From Megascapheus bottae (lineage: Eukaryota; Chordata; Mammalia; Rodentia; Geomyidae), in NCBI GenBank assembly GCA_024803745.1, contig JANJXV010000016.1, forward strand, positions 41,286,501-41,350,500: a DNA stretch of 64,000 bases, written 5' to 3'. Positions 24,691 to 36,831 of this stretch are shown piece after piece. How positions within the stretch are numbered: position 1 is the first letter of the stretch; every line of letters starts with the position of its first letter. The position numbers were made by a program, and so were the translations under genes. Below the pieces are notes generated by a model. That model was not told the DNA's origin and searched no databases. It saw only the letters and a list, made by a program, of their open reading frames with translations.

Positions 24691-25205
24691 AAACCAGATA
24701 TGTTAAGATCAGAGAGACAAATGACACACGTTCTCTCTGCTAAGTGGAAGTTAGATCTAAAACACACTAAGACATGACAAATGACACAGGATTCTAGATA
24801 CTTGTATACAGTAAGATCAAAAGAGGATAGCCTTGGGAGAGAATCACAGAAGTGAATGCCTAAACACCTACCTCTTCGTACTTATATAAAATAATATACA
24901 TACTGAAACAAACTCCTAAGTTATGATGATTCTGTCTTATTTACTCATGAACAGTGCATCCACAAATATATTCTTGGGAGGCATAGAACTTGAGAGGAAA
25001 AGGTGAAAAAGTACAGCACTGGAGCTCTTTGGACATGGAAGAATGTGAACTATGCAATCCACGGGTGGAGACAGGAGGGCGGGACTGAGAATGAGGGAAC
25101 AGATGACACTGTATGAAAGGAAATGTACTCACTACCTGACTCGTGTAAACGAAACCCTTGAATGCCCCCTCTATACTAACATTAAATTAAAAAAGAGAGA
25201 AAAAA
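24691..25205 (+). mobile_element. L1-type 3' end, plus orientation
   Basis: It begins with 'gacaaatgacacacgttctc' and 'aagtggaagttagatc', which resemble the L1 stretch near the end of ORF2 ('gttctcactcataagtgggag'). It ends 'gtactcactacctgactcg' followed by an A-rich tail. The end matches the other L1-like 3' ends in the window. There is no intact coding sequence. A SINE follows immediately at 25207. Confidence 0.6.
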
Positions 25206-25206
25206 G

Positions 25207-25413
25207 TTGCTGGCTCACACCTGTAATCCTAGCTACTCTGCAGGCTGAAATCTGAGGATTGACATTCAAAGCCAGCCTTGGCAGGAAAGCCAACTAATCG
25301 CAGAGAAAGCCAGAAGTAGAGTTGGGGCTTGAGTGGCAGAATACTAGCTTGGAGCAAAAGGAACTCAGGGACAGTAACCAACCCAGAGTTCAAGTCCCAG
25401 GACTGGCAAAAAA
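25207..25413 (+). mobile_element. 7SL-headed SINE with Geo-type right monomer
   Basis: The head lacks its first bases: it starts 'tgctggctcacacctgtaat'. Then come 'cattcaaagccagcc', the right monomer 'gaagtagagttggggcttg', the B-box-like 'agagttcaagtcccagg', and the tail 'ctggcaaaaaagggg'. It sits at the A-rich end of an L1-type element, a favoured landing place for L1-driven insertion. Confidence 0.85.
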
Positions 25414-26569
25414 GGGGGGTGTGCATGAAGTTTATCAGAGCAGACATTCTCTCTGTCCTGACCGTCGTGGCAGGAGATCCTTAGCTTCCTCACGTCCTCT
25501 CTGCATGGTGGACTGAAACTTCAAAAACGGAGTCAGAGTTAAGCCTTTCACCCTGGAAGAATTTGCTCAGGTATTTTGTCATGTTGATAAAGCATCTGAT
25601 TATCACAGAAGCCCAGGATTCTTTGGAAATGGTGGTAATTTCATTGCAGCTGTATCTGCCTTTTTCTTCCTCTCCCTGCCCTCCCCACTTCGGGACCTGG
25701 CTACCCCAGCATGTTCTTGCTCTGAGTAGCTTACACTTTCCTGAGTAATAGTAGTGGAATTTGTTGACCCCAAACCCTTCTTGAAATATTAATTTCTTCA
25801 TTTTCTAAAAAGATTTATCTGTGAGTATATATATATACATATATGTACATATGTACTTGGGAACCATTTTATCAGAAACAGAGTGTAATTAAAATATGGC
25901 TTATCCATATATCTATATCTATTTCTATATACTATATTTCATTCTTATTATTCTATGAATAAATTTTCCATGTGCTTCAAAGGGCCGCAAATACCATTTA
26001 TACCAAATAGTACCATCATTGTGGCTGTGTATGGAATAGCCACACCCTAAGCCTGTATCACCATAGATTTAATTTTCTTCTGTGTCATCTGATTAGAACC
26101 TGTTCACTCCCCAAGGGAGAGCAGCTGACTGGCATGCCAGCTCCCCCATCCCCGGCTGGCAGTGTCTCACAATGAAAGCAGCCATTTGCTAAGAGTTTCT
26201 CTCAGCCCCCCAGTGCTCTAAGCATCATGGAAACTGACACATGCCAGGCAAAGCCTGACTAGCAAATGATGTGGCTGGAGCTCTCATTCCAGTACTGTGA
26301 ATGAGGTAACCTCCAGTGCGGAAATCATTGACTAGTGAGGCTTGAAAGCCTTGGAATCAATGGGCAGATGCATTTCCAGCCCTTGCACTACGTAAGGCCT
26401 CTCTGAGGTGTTCCACAAGCAGGAGCAGGAGAGAGAGAGGCCGGGGGTACGACTTATCAAGCTCAAACATCTGAAAGATAAGACAGAAGACAAAGATGTA
26501 CAATTGAGTCCAGACACTGTCTAGTCTACTGGTAGAATTCCCCATTTGAAGTTTCTTATTCTTTTATTT
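25414..26569. other. Unique sequence, no gene recognised
   Basis: Includes a short TA/CATA-rich stretch at 25826-25855. No gene recognised. Confidence 0.45.
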
Positions 26570-26760
26570 CCTGTTGGTAGTGGGTTTGAATTCAGAACCT
26601 CACTTTCTAGGCAGGTACTCTACCACGGAAGCCACACTCCGAGTGCTTTTTGTTTTAATTTTTATTATTTTTTAGGTAAGGCCTTATGCCTTTTGTCGGG
26701 GCTGGCTTTAGGCTTTGCCTACCAATGCCTCCTACATGACTGGGGGTACTCAAGAAAACT
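26570..26760 (-). repeat. Old tRNA-derived SINE, probably dimeric
   Basis: The minus strand contains 'gtgtggcttccgtggtagag' (A-box like), 'acctgcctagaaagtgaggt' and 'tctgaattcaaaccc' (B-box like), the order of a tRNA-Ala/ID-like unit. To its right, 'ggggctggctttaggctttg' looks like the complement of a B1-type head. It is diverged; it could be an older relative of the IDL or 7SL-headed SINEs in this window. Confidence 0.5.
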
Positions 26761-29358
26761 TTCTCAAGAAACTTTTGCATAGTCTGGGCTTGACCCCCAG
26801 CTGCTTGATTATTCACTGCTTTCTGGGCAAGTGGGATGGGAGGTGTAAACTGTGTGGACCAGTGCTTCTAGTAAAGCCCTTCCTACATTATACAGGGCCA
26901 TGTGATTTCCTCATAGCATACTGATATATAGGTCAATCTCATCTAAAAAAGACAGCATCACAGAAATGTCTAGGATGATGTTTGAGCAAGTGTCTGAGAG
27001 AGAACTGGCCAAGTTGGCATATAGAATCAACCACCAGAACAATGACGTTCGGAATGAGAATTTGAGTCCATCCAGTTTAATGCTATGCCAAGGATGATCT
27101 CATTCTCCGCTCTGTGCTGTTCACCCTGCTGAATTTCTAGTGATACATTTTCTCCCCCTCCCCTCGATGAACTTCTGAGTTTTCATATGTGGCTTAAAAA
27201 ATCTGTGGGAGCAATCTAAATTTGTTCAAAGCCTTGAGGATCTCAGCACTGCTGCTGATGGTTTTTGCAGCTGAATAAAAGTCTTAGATGTAAGAAATTG
27301 ATTTTGGAAAACCTGGTTGAGGCATGTGCAGATGAAATGTTAGCAGTAGCACAGCCTTTCAAAGCGGGACTTCCACCGGAAAGTGCAAGGGAGGACACAC
27401 GCGCTTTCTGCTTGTATTACCTTCATAATGCACCACCATCTGTGAAAACCCTGGATCGACTGTCGCTATCCATACCGCTCCTGGAAACCTGTTTCTGAGT
27501 AGTTGACCACACTGCAGTTAAACTTAAATGACACAAAATTGGCTTTATTTTTTTTTCTCCCCCAGAAGGGTGAAAACTTAGCGTTTTATGTTTAAATTAA
27601 AAAAAATTCATACTTTCCGGTTAACCTTGAAATGGAAAGGGTGAAGCAGTTTTTTTCCCCCCCACATTGGAAATTTCTTCTGTAGGTGATTTTGCTGTGT
27701 TAGAGAGAAACACGGAAAATCAAGTCCTTCCTCATGTACAGAGTTGACATGACATGCATTTTTATATCGCAATGTGTTACACAAGGGAAAGCAACTTCAT
27801 AAGAATGATATTTCACCTGGCTTCATCTTTCCTCCTAAGTTAAGGTAGCAGCTCAGCTGGGGTAGTCCAGCCCTCGACTCTGGTCTAAGAAGAAGAAAAC
27901 AGTCCTCATGGCTTTCAGCAAGGTGCTGATTCCAAGGAGGGACAGAGCTGTGGAAAAAACAAAAGCCAGAGCTGAGCTGAGATTCCTGGGGCTCATGAAT
28001 CCATGCCACACAGCTGAGTGCAGGCCCATCGCCTCGGACTCCCTCACACCAGTCATCGGTCCAGGCTTGTGAGGATGCCTGGCAAGAAGCCGACTGTGAG
28101 GGAAGGAGGCCGCCAGTCCAAAGTCTTTTATGTCTGCCCAGTCTGTGCACTGGCCTTGTTCCTTCATAAACATCCAGTCTTACAAGAGAAGAAAAAACCC
28201 CAAATATTTAATTTGGTGAACCATGAAGCTTGGCTCAGGAGACCTGGAATAGGCTGCTTTATAAATTATTGAAATTAGCTCAGAGAGAGCATGCTGCAAC
28301 CTTGGCGAAAGGAAACCCGCTTGCCCAGATTTACGACCTGAAGTCGTTCCGGTTGCAGAACACCAGGGAAAACTACCAAATGCTTCAAACTTCCAAAAAT
28401 GATCATTTTTTTAAAAGAGCTTAGCATATTTGGCGAATGCGTGTGTGCTTCAAACAAGCTGAAGCAGAAATTGACAGGACAAACTCTCCAGCATCTGTAG
28501 ATCAGCCCAGCCCCAGACAGCAAAACTGTGTGCCAAATTCCTCAGCCTTTAACGAGGATCTCCCAGGGCGTGGCTTCCGACAGTGATGGAGAGGAAGGAG
28601 AGAGCTTCCATGGTGGGAAGCCTGTGATGGAGGAGGAGCCCCTCACAAATCTCTCCCACATCCAGGTTCAGTCAAATGTCCCAGGGGAGTTTAGTGTTTT
28701 GTTTGTTTGTTTTTTTTAAATCCATGTTTGCAGTCACTGGGTAGATCTCACTTCTGGAAAATACGTTCTTAGGATTTGGTAGAGAGGAGAAGCGGTGCCA
28801 TCTTACTTGCTTTGAGCATGATTACCTTTTATTACTTTTCTTTTTAATCTGGAAAATGTTGGAGAAAAGCACTGGAGCGATGCTTCCTCTGTGTTCTGAG
28901 GGTGGATATGCGTGTACCATGGCTCCAGATCAAAGGTGATTGATTTGCAGCCTGTGTGCAGTGGAAAACCTGCTGCAGGCAACTACGATGGCTACCAGCG
29001 GATCTTGTACCTAAGCACCAACATGCAGTCCCAATGTCACCGGCTCTCCGGTGACTTTGCGGTTGCAATATGTAATTACTTTGTGAGAACTTAACCAGTG
29101 TTCCTCTTTCCTCTTCTCTTCTCACCTCCCTTGGTCTCCCCTCCCCTTTCTTCGTTTTTCTCCAGTTTCTGTCAATGTCCTCTCCCCTTCTCTCACTTCT
29201 CCCCACTCTTCTCCTCCCTTCTCCCCTCCCTCCCTGTCAATAAATTTGTCTGTAAATGAAATCAAAATATCAGAGTGAAGCAAAGTCTTGCCTTCCATTC
29301 TTCCTTTCCATATTTCCTTTGAACCACTGTACTTGTGTAGGAAATATAGGACGGACTT

Positions 29359-29361
<3 letters not shown>
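26761..29361. other. Unique sequence, no gene recognised
   Basis: About 2.6 kb without a recognisable repeat or gene. Overlapping frames of 60-120 codons occur on both strands around 27.8-28.5 kb and 28.8-29.2 kb. None shows a motif, and their overlap on opposite strands argues against coding. A C/T-rich stretch lies at 29100-29240. Confidence 0.45.
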
Positions 29362-29410
<49 letters not shown>

Positions 29411-29434
29411 CACACACACACACACTCACACACT
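29362..29434. repeat. (CA)n microsatellite with interruptions
   Basis: About 22 uninterrupted units, then blocks broken by GCT and CT. Confidence 0.96.
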
Positions 29435-31675
29435 GAGCAGCATTTGCTTTGTACCATGGCAGCCCATGTGTTGTTTTGTGGGGAATTGTCCTGCTGATTC
29501 TCTCACAGGAGTTCTACTTACCTGATTGGTGAAGTTCTTTTGTCCTGAGCTGCCCGCTGTGGGAGATTATGGAGGCATTCCCAGGGGGTGGTCTTGTCCA
29601 GGAGCAAGCTCACATCCTTGGCTTCCTTCTCCTCATCCCTCCCTCTGGCTCCACCTTCTCATTCGGGATGCTTAGATGCATTCAGTATGTTGACATACCA
29701 TTTGCATCTCCATGTTGTTCTTTGAGGATTTGAGAAAGACTTAATAGCATCAAAGAAGAACTTGGGACTGAAGAAGACTGCATCATCTATTGAATGTCTA
29801 TCCTCTGAGGAAAATTGCTTATGGGACTAAAATCTCCACCGAGGACCTCACATGCTAAAATGGGAAAGGACTGTCCCAGCACTGCCTCCATCCCAGTTCA
29901 CTAATTATGACCAATTCCATTCATTTTCCTTCAAAATAGTTTCCTAACTGAGAGGTGCAATGCTGGTCACACATTGAGAAACAGGGGTGATATTAAATAT
30001 TTTCCTTCAAATGAGGTCACATTATTTTCCTCGTTGAGAATTATTGTTTAGTTGGAGAAATTTAATGGAAGGGAAGTTTATGGGGGCCAACCAAACCCAG
30101 CCTGCTGTTCTTGATATTTTTTATCATTGTCATAAAGCATATTGCTAGTTATACCCTTAAAAATTAGTTGAATTTGTCCTCGGGCAGGTAGTTGCAGAAC
30201 ATCGGGCATAAATATTAACCACAGTAGGATTATATAAATGATAGTCTCTTTTCTCAAGTTGTGGGAATGCCTCTGGCAAAGAGTAAAACTGCCTAGGTGG
30301 CAATTTTCCTGCAGTATGTGTCTTAAGTAGATGAAAAAGCAAAGGAAAAGCAAATTCTCAATGACTCTTTTCCCCTCATGCACTTCAGTGGGCTTTGTGG
30401 GTATCCAGTTCTCAAGGCTTCCAGTCGCTCCTAATGTAGATGCAAACAAGGTGGACTTCTAGGTGGACCAAACTTCCCAGGGGGAAGTATGTGCTTTGGC
30501 ACAATCGATATGAACTCAGGCTATGAATTTACCTTTTCTGCATCTCCATTTTCTCATCTGTGCAGTTGGAACCATATTTCTGTACATTTGAGGAAGTATT
30601 GTTTTAGTACAAGTGAGGCACAATGTAACCTGATCTTGTTATCACCTTCTGGTAAGGTGCTCGTTATTGTTCACTGTGTTTACTCCTCTTCTAATCCTTT
30701 CCCACCTGCTTGGAAGAAGACTTTCCCCAGTCCATGGAGGGCTTATCCTGGATGTTTTCTGGTCAGATGTACATTTAAATGGGCTCATTCTCTATTCTTC
30801 TCCAGCCTGTGTTCACTGTCATTGTCCATTACCAAGTCTGGTAGACTTGGCCACGGGACAAGGAATCGGATTACAGGACTCCCTATGCTGGGCTGCAGGC
30901 AGCTGGCCCTGGGGTCCCGGGTAGAGCTCTTCTTTGGGGTCCTTCAGTGTCTTCCCTGGATGGTGGATGGCCCTGCCTCAGGTCTGCTTGCCAGTTCTCA
31001 CAACGTTGTAAATGTAGTTTGTGATCCTCTCCTGAGCCACCCAAGTCTGTTCAAGGGCTTCTGGCATCTGCTGCAGAGGACGGAGACAGGAGAATGGGGC
31101 TCTGCAGGCCGCGCAGCACAGCCAGGGCTTCTAGTAGCTTCCGGTTCTTGAGCTTTACAGGTTAATAACCTACGACTGATTGTGCAGGAAGCTGTGTTTT
31201 CCTGTAATTTCAGGAAAGTTTTCTTCTTCTAAGAAGTTTGTCTAGAGATTTAATGAGAATTCTCTGTAACACTTATTGAGCAAGGTTTGGTTCTTAAAAG
31301 CAAAAAAAAAAAAAAAAAGAAAACAAGAACATCACACTAGAAGTGTTAGAAAAACTGGAGTGCTCTGATAAGGTTTGTTATATAAGTTTTGATAGAGATA
31401 TATCTGATGACATCGTACCAATTTACTTCTTGGAAGAGAATAAATTTTATACACAAATGGCTACGGTAATTATTTGCTTTACCAGCAAATCTTCTAGTTT
31501 ATTGCATTTGTTATTCTGTTTTCTAGTAATTTGGGTCATATGAGTTAAATTCACCATGAAACAAATAACCAAGTTAAACATACTTGGGATAGGTTCTGTG
31601 ATTCTTCATTGCTGTTTACCATGATTTACACTTTAGGTATTTGCTTTAAAAATGTTGTTTGTCTTTTTTTTCCTC
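29435..31675. other. Unique sequence with the longest non-repeat open frame
   Basis: A 220-codon open frame lies at 30489-31151 on the plus strand. Its translation is rich in Ser, Leu, Cys and Trp, with no domain, signal or repeat pattern that I recognise. The start context is not special and no promoter is evident. I do not call it a gene. A weak MIR-like 'ccattttctcatctgtgcag' occurs at 30547-30566, and a poly(A) run at 31301-31318. Confidence 0.45.
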
Positions 31676-31980
31676 TAAGTTAGTGTATATTAATTGTACA
31701 AAGGGCTATCATTGTGATATTTCATATTTTGATTGAACTCACCCTATCCTTTCCCCATTCTAGCAAGAGAAGGAAGTTCCTCAGTCACTGTTCTGTTTTC
31801 CCACTATTTTCTTTTCAGGACCTGTGCATATCTGTCAGGAGGTCTTTGATCACACTTCCTCTTCCACCCCTCCTTTCACCTCCTTTTACCCCCCTTCCTA
31901 CTGTGTCCCATCTTCAGACAGGCACATATTCTGGATTCCTCACGTGGGGAGGACATCATTCATTGACTTGTTTTCTGTTT
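31676..31980 (-). mobile_element. L1-type 3' region fragment (tentative)
   Basis: 'tattaattgtacaaagggc' and 'tcattgtgatatttcatat' followed by a C/T-rich block resemble the complement of 3' regions of rodent L1 elements. It abuts another L1-like 3' end on its right. Confidence 0.4.
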
Positions 31981-32530
31981 ATTAATTTATTTTATTTTAA
32001 AGGTGATGTACAGAAGTGCTAGTTATGTAATGAGTACATACAATTGCTTTTTTTTTTTGCCAGTGTGGGGGCTTGAACTCAGGGCCTGAGCACTGTCCTT
32101 GGGCTTCCTCAAGGCTAGTGTTCTACCACTTGAGCCATAGCACTGCTTCCAGCTCTTCTCTCTATGTAGTTCCGAGGAATGGAACCCAGGGCCTCAGGCA
32201 TGCTAGGCAAGCACTCTACCACTAGGCCACACTCCCATCTCAGGTGAGTACAATTCTGGTCGAACTTTGTTACCCCTTCCCTCATTTTCTCCTGCTTTCC
32301 ACCCCACACCCAAGTTGTAAGGTTCCTTTTAACATAATGTCTAGTGTATATTGCTGTCACATCATTTCAGCATTTGTCCCACTGTTTCTGTGGTTTCCCT
32401 TCCCTTCCTGCCATCAGAAAATCTTATATACAAGACTCACAGACTTGTTTCATTTAATGCAATGTGATGTTTTCCAGTTCCATCCATTTTCCTACAGAGA
32501 GGGTAATTTCTTTCTTTTTCATGGGTGACT
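31981..32530 (-). mobile_element. Older L1 3' end, split by a SINE
   Basis: The left edge 'ttttattttaaaggtgatgtacag' is the complement of an L1 tail and 3' end. After the SINE at 32048-32241 the element resumes with 'gagtacaattctggtcg' and a C/T-rich tract. It then has 'gttttccagttccatccatt' and 'ctttctttttcatgg', typical of the complement of the L1 ORF2-distal region. No open frame is intact. Confidence 0.6.
32048..32241 (-). mobile_element. IDL-Geo type dimeric SINE, full length
   Basis: On the minus strand: 'gagatgggagtgtggcctag', A-box TGGCCTAGTGG, B-box GGTTCCATTCC, linker 'agagagaagagctggaagc'. The right monomer has TGGCTCAAGTGG and GAGTTCAAGCCCC, and a poly(A) tail follows. It is inserted into an older L1 3' end, so it is younger than that element. 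'gagtaca' is present on both sides, suggesting a target-site duplication. Confidence 0.9.
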
Positions 32531-32531
32531 G

Positions 32532-32556
32532 GTGTGTGTGTGTGTGTGTGTGTGTG
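32532..32556. repeat. (GT)n microsatellite
   Basis: About 12 GT units at the right margin of the L1 fragment. Confidence 0.95.
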
Positions 32557-34097
32557 CATGCACGTTTCCCCGTTCACTGATGGGCGCTGGGCCTGATGCT
32601 GTCGTGTGACTGTGTAAATATGGCCTCGTTGATTACGGGTGCCCCGGCATCTCTACTGGATGAAGCCTTTCATTTCCTTGAATATACTCCTAGGAACTAT
32701 ATAAAATCTCACATTATGAAGATGGACCCCACTCAGTGCTGGAGGAGAGAGGCGTTGTCTTCCTCTAGCTCCTGGACCAGCCCGTGTTTCTGGCCCAGGA
32801 GCGTTGCTGTTCATCACTCTGGCAGGTGGCTGGCCCTGGTAGGGCTGTTTCCTCATCTGCATAATGATCAGAACGATGAAGCAGTGGCTAGGCCCAGGTC
32901 CTTGGGGGCCGTCCAGGGACTTCACTGACCCACTGCTTTAAAAAACAACCGCTATTAATCTCTCCACTCACCTGGAGGCACTGTGTTCCAAAATCTTCCT
33001 CCAAACGGTGGTGGATATTTTTCATACCTAATGAGGAAAAACGTGTGAAGAATAAATAAGTGAAAAGCATTCCATGTTATCTAGCTGTGTAGCATTTTCT
33101 TTAATACGGGGAAGGGAGCTCACCTGACACAGAAATGTCCAAGAGGCAGATGAGTTAGTTTTTATTTGGATAAGGCAATTCTTCCATGGATTTACTTATA
33201 GCAGATTATGGAAGAACACTTTTCACTTCTCTTGGCATATATAACAGATTTGTGTTCTTTCCTCCCCAATGTGGTTGAGTGGTTGTGCACAGTGAATGGA
33301 TTGCTGAATTTGTAGCCTCTATATTTTATGAGGAACTTTACCTGTACCTGACACTTTCTCTCCTGGTGCCTTTTGAGGAGCACACAGAGCCAAGAAAACA
33401 TTGATTGCATTACTCTACTTGCAAAGAACTGAAGACAGTGGTTATCGACGTTGAAGTTTAGGATTCTGAGGGTATAATCATCGTTCTCATTTTATAGCCA
33501 AGCAAACTGATCTGTGACAGGAAGTGTCTCGCACGGCTCAACAATGAGTGGGGGCAGGGTTCTCATGGGAGCCCAGGCTTCTCACTGCCCAGATGAGAGA
33601 CATTTCAGTCCTCTAGGACAGCATCGTCCATTCGTCCATCTCCTGGGTCCATCCATGATTCTGCTTCACTGCTTCCTGCAGAAAGACATGCAGGTGGACC
33701 CCAGGCCATGGCTCCAGTGGGGGAAGTCAGGCCTTGTATTCCTACTGTCTTTTCTCTTTGTTGTCGTCTTCTCATGTTGTCTTCTCTTTATTGTCTCTTT
33801 GTGTTCCCAGGATCGGTTCAATGATTCCTGTGTAAGAGAACGTGAGAAGGCAGCCTTCTTAATGAAACTGTTTCTTTCTTTGATCTGCCTCTAAAACTTC
33901 AGGAAGCTTGGAAATAGATGCTATGGAAATACATGATAACAGGCAGGGCATAATGCTGTCAAGTTAAAGGGCCTGAGACAGAAATATGTTTAGTTCAATA
34001 TTTCTTCAAGTCCCACTTCTCTAACAGTGAGGTGTGCATTTGAAGAGGATCAGCATTTTTTTTTTTTACCTTTCTGTCTATGAAGCTAGAACACAGT
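32557..34097. other. Unique sequence with MIR remnants
   Basis: MIR-like pieces lie at about 32815-32880 ('gtttcctcatctgcataatg', plus) and 33465-33575 (minus). Frames of 110 and 126 codons (32596-32928, 33514-33894) overlap these remnants and show no domain. Confidence 0.45.
33465..33575 (-). repeat. MIR fragment
   Basis: 'ctcattttatagccaagcaa', then 'aggaagtgtctcgcacggctc', then 'agtgggggcagggttctc' follows the reverse complement of MIR: cattttacagatgaggaa, aagtgacttgcccaaggtc, agtggcagagccgggattc. Confidence 0.55.
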
Positions 34098-34210
34098 GCT
34101 TTTTTTCTTTTCGTTTTGTGCAGGCCCTGGTGCAGTCCTGGAGCTGCTTTTTACACAGGCTAGTGCTCTACCACTTGAACCACAGCACTACGTCCAGCCT
34201 TTTCTGAGTA

Positions 34211-34457
34211 GTTTTTTTTTTTTTTGGTGTTGTTGGTTGTGGGGCTTGACCTCTGAGTCTGGGTGCTGTCCCTGAACTCTTCAGCTCAAGGCTAGTGCTC
34301 TACCACTTGAGCCACAGCACCACTTCTGGTTTTCTGGTGGTTAATTGGAGATAAGAGTCTCATAGACTTTTGTGCCTGGTCTGGCTTTGAACCATGATAA
34401 TCAGATCTCAGCCTCTTGAGTAGCTAGGATTATAGGGGTGAGCCACCAGTGCCTGGC
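34211..34457 (-). mobile_element. 7SL-headed SINE nested in an older SINE
   Basis: Complete copy: poly(T), right monomer with 'gtgctctaccacttgagcc', linker 'ttaattggagataagag', then the complement of the head 'gatctcagcctcttgagtag', ending 'cagtgcctggc'. Target-site duplication 'ttctgagta' at 34202-34210 and 34458-34466. The similarity continues into the adjoining T-run. Confidence 0.9.
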
Positions 34458-34509
34458 TTCTGAGTAATTTTTTGGAGATGGGTATCATGCACGTTTCTGC
34501 CCAGGCTGG

Positions 34510-34702
34510 CTTTTCTTTTGTCAGTTTGGGGGCTTGAACTCAGGGCCTGAGCACTGTCCTTGGGCTTTCTCAAGGCTAGAGCTCTACCACTTGAGCCACA
34601 GCACCACTTCTAGCCTTTTCTATGTATGTAGTACTGAGGAATCGAACCTAGGTCTTTGTGCATGCTAGGGAAGCACTCTACTACTAGGCCAAACTCCTGA
34701 CC
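34510..34702 (-). mobile_element. IDL-Geo type SINE nested in an older SINE
   Basis: Full dimer: right monomer 'gagctctaccacttgagcc', linker, and ID-like head ending 'actaggccaaactcctgacc'. A perfect 13 bp target-site duplication, ctgcccaggctgg, lies at 34497-34509 and 34703-34715, that is within the head of the host SINE. Confidence 0.95.
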
Positions 34703-34775
34703 CTGCCCAGGCTGGTTTGACCCCCAGTCCTCAGGTCTCAGCCTCCTGAGGACTCCAGGTGTAAGCCACCGGCAC

Positions 34776-36640
34776 TCAGATCTGACTCTGTTTTAGCTGT
34801 CTCATTCACATGACACATGCAGTGCTTCAGTGTTGCAAGCTTATACTTTATAAGCTCTTGCATGGACAAAGCTTCTCTGTCTTCTTCACCAAACTGCTTC
34901 TGTGGCACCATGATGCCTAAGGGTCATTACAATTTTATTGTATTCATAGCAACGATTTCAATTTAATTTGGTATTCTATTTTTCTGTCAATGTTTTGTCA
35001 TAATTATCTTCTTCTATTCAACTTTTTCCATATATTCCCTCTCACAAGCTACTGGATAGAGATGTATTGATGGAGCCTCGTTCCCAGCAGAGGTGTGTGT
35101 GTGTGTGGTGTGTGTGTGTTTCTGGTCCTGTGTGGTCCATCTACTTAGTACACTTTGGTCTGAGACAGTGACTCAGTTCACTGCCAGGACTCCGGTGAAC
35201 ATTCAGATTTTTTTTTATCAGCAATTTTTTATATACCTAAGTGCCATCAATCCCTTTACTAATGTTTTTGTAAAATAGCAAGTGAAATATAATTGATAAC
35301 ATTTGTAGGTGCATAAGGTGGAAAATTTAATGTTTTTGGTAGATGCACACATTGTGAACCGGTTATAACACCCAAGTTAATCAACATTAGGTTAATTCAC
35401 CAATTAAGCTTAATTCTTACTATGGTGAGAGCACGCAAGTCTCTCCTACACACCGTCAAGCAGTCTCCACAGTTTCAATAATTAGACACCACGTGGTCCT
35501 ACATTCTCCACAGTGTGTTCGTTTATAATGCGCGTGATTGTGCCTGTGACTGACTGCTCTCCACTGTCCTCGTTCCTCCATCTTTTAGCAACACCGAAAC
35601 TCACATGGCCCTCCCATATCCCTTTCAACAACTCAGTTTATTGGAAGGTCACCATCATGTGTCATCAGTGAAAGGGTCCATCTGCATACTTGGCTGCTCT
35701 GGGATTAGATTCTGGTCATGGGCCTGTGGCTCCTAACTACTTCGATTATGAATCCAGTCCCTGTACTAAGCTCACAGAGCAATTCCTAGAGTGTTTTACG
35801 ATAACGTCACCCAGGAATTCTATTTTCACCAAGGTCAATACCGTAGGCATTAAACTTGTATGTAAATTAGAGATTAAAAAATTCTTAATTTAAAGCAGTG
35901 ACACAGAAGGCTATTTAAAAATATAATTGTACATTCTCGTATCCTATTTGTAGTTCCTTTCAGAAGGTAATATAAAATGAAAGTCTGTGTATGTGTGTGT
36001 GCAATGTGTGTATATGGGTGCATGTGTGAAAGGATAAATACTCCCTATTATTCGTTTCTCCAATCTAAAGTGACCTGGTATTTGAGAGAGAGAGTTAGCA
36101 TTTTGTTGATGCCCTTTCTTTGATCACTGAGCAAATACAGTAATAGCTACATTGTAGTAAGAACTTCCTTGAGAACAAAGTTGACTTATTTTTGGAGTTG
36201 TTACAGAAACCTTGAATGCTCCAGGGGAATAAGGAGTCAGACAAGAGCCAGTTGGGTTTAGGGGAAAAAAAATCAATGGGCTAAAAAAATGACACTAACA
36301 AGGACAGTGAAATATTTGCCCGGTTCCTTCCTTTTGAAGAGGCAGTGAGCCTGTGGGGTGTCAGCTGGCTGAGTTCCCCGGCATTGCATCACCTCATCTT
36401 CTTCAGGTCTTCAGCAGCCCTGTACACCATAAAAATAAAAATGTCAGCAAGAATGTCTGGCTGAATCACACGGGAGAAGATCCAGAGCTTTAGGTTTAAC
36501 TACTACACCACCAGTATGTAACTGCTGGTGACTGCATTAATGAAGTGAGATTTTTTTTTGCTGCAAGTTTCTGTGCCTCCAGAGACTGCAGGTTCCATGC
36601 TCATGCACTGAAAGAGACTTGGTGACAGAGAAATACCTTT
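34776..36640. other. Unique sequence, no gene recognised
   Basis: AT-rich. Short GT/TG-rich pieces at 35093-35120 and 35985-36010. No gene recognised. Confidence 0.45.
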
Positions 36641-36831
36641 TTTTCTGTCCTGGTGCTTGAACTCGGGGCCTGAGCACTGTCCTTGGGCTTTTTTCAAGGC
36701 TAGCACTCTACCACTTGAGTCATAGCCCCACTTCAGGTGTTTCTGTGTATGTGGTACTGAGGAATTGAACCTGGGTCTTTGTGCGTGCTAGGCAAGCATT
36801 CTACCACTCCCAGCCCCCAACCCCCAGCCCC
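36641..36831 (-). mobile_element. IDL-Geo type SINE with a deletion in its A-box
   Basis: The right monomer and linker are normal ('ctctaccacttgagtcatag', 'gtggtactgaggaattgaac'). In the head, 'ctaccact' joins directly to 'cccagcccc', lacking the usual 'aggccaaact', which is the complement of most of the A-box. Target-site duplication agaaataccttt (36629-36640) / agaaatatcttt (36832-36843), one mismatch, shows that the insertion ends are otherwise intact. Confidence 0.88.

Larger units (their letters stand above)
34098..34775 (-). mobile_element. Old 7SL-headed SINE carrying two nested SINEs
   Basis: The host SINE survives in three pieces. 34098-34210 is the right monomer, with 'gctctaccacttgaaccacag'. 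34467-34509 is the linker, with 'ttttttggagatgggtatc'. 34716-34775 is the head, with 'ggtctcagcctcctgagg'. Joined in order they give one minus-strand SINE of a subfamily whose linker reads 'ctccaaaaaattactcag'. The insertions are at 34211-34457 and 34510-34702. Confidence 0.85.
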
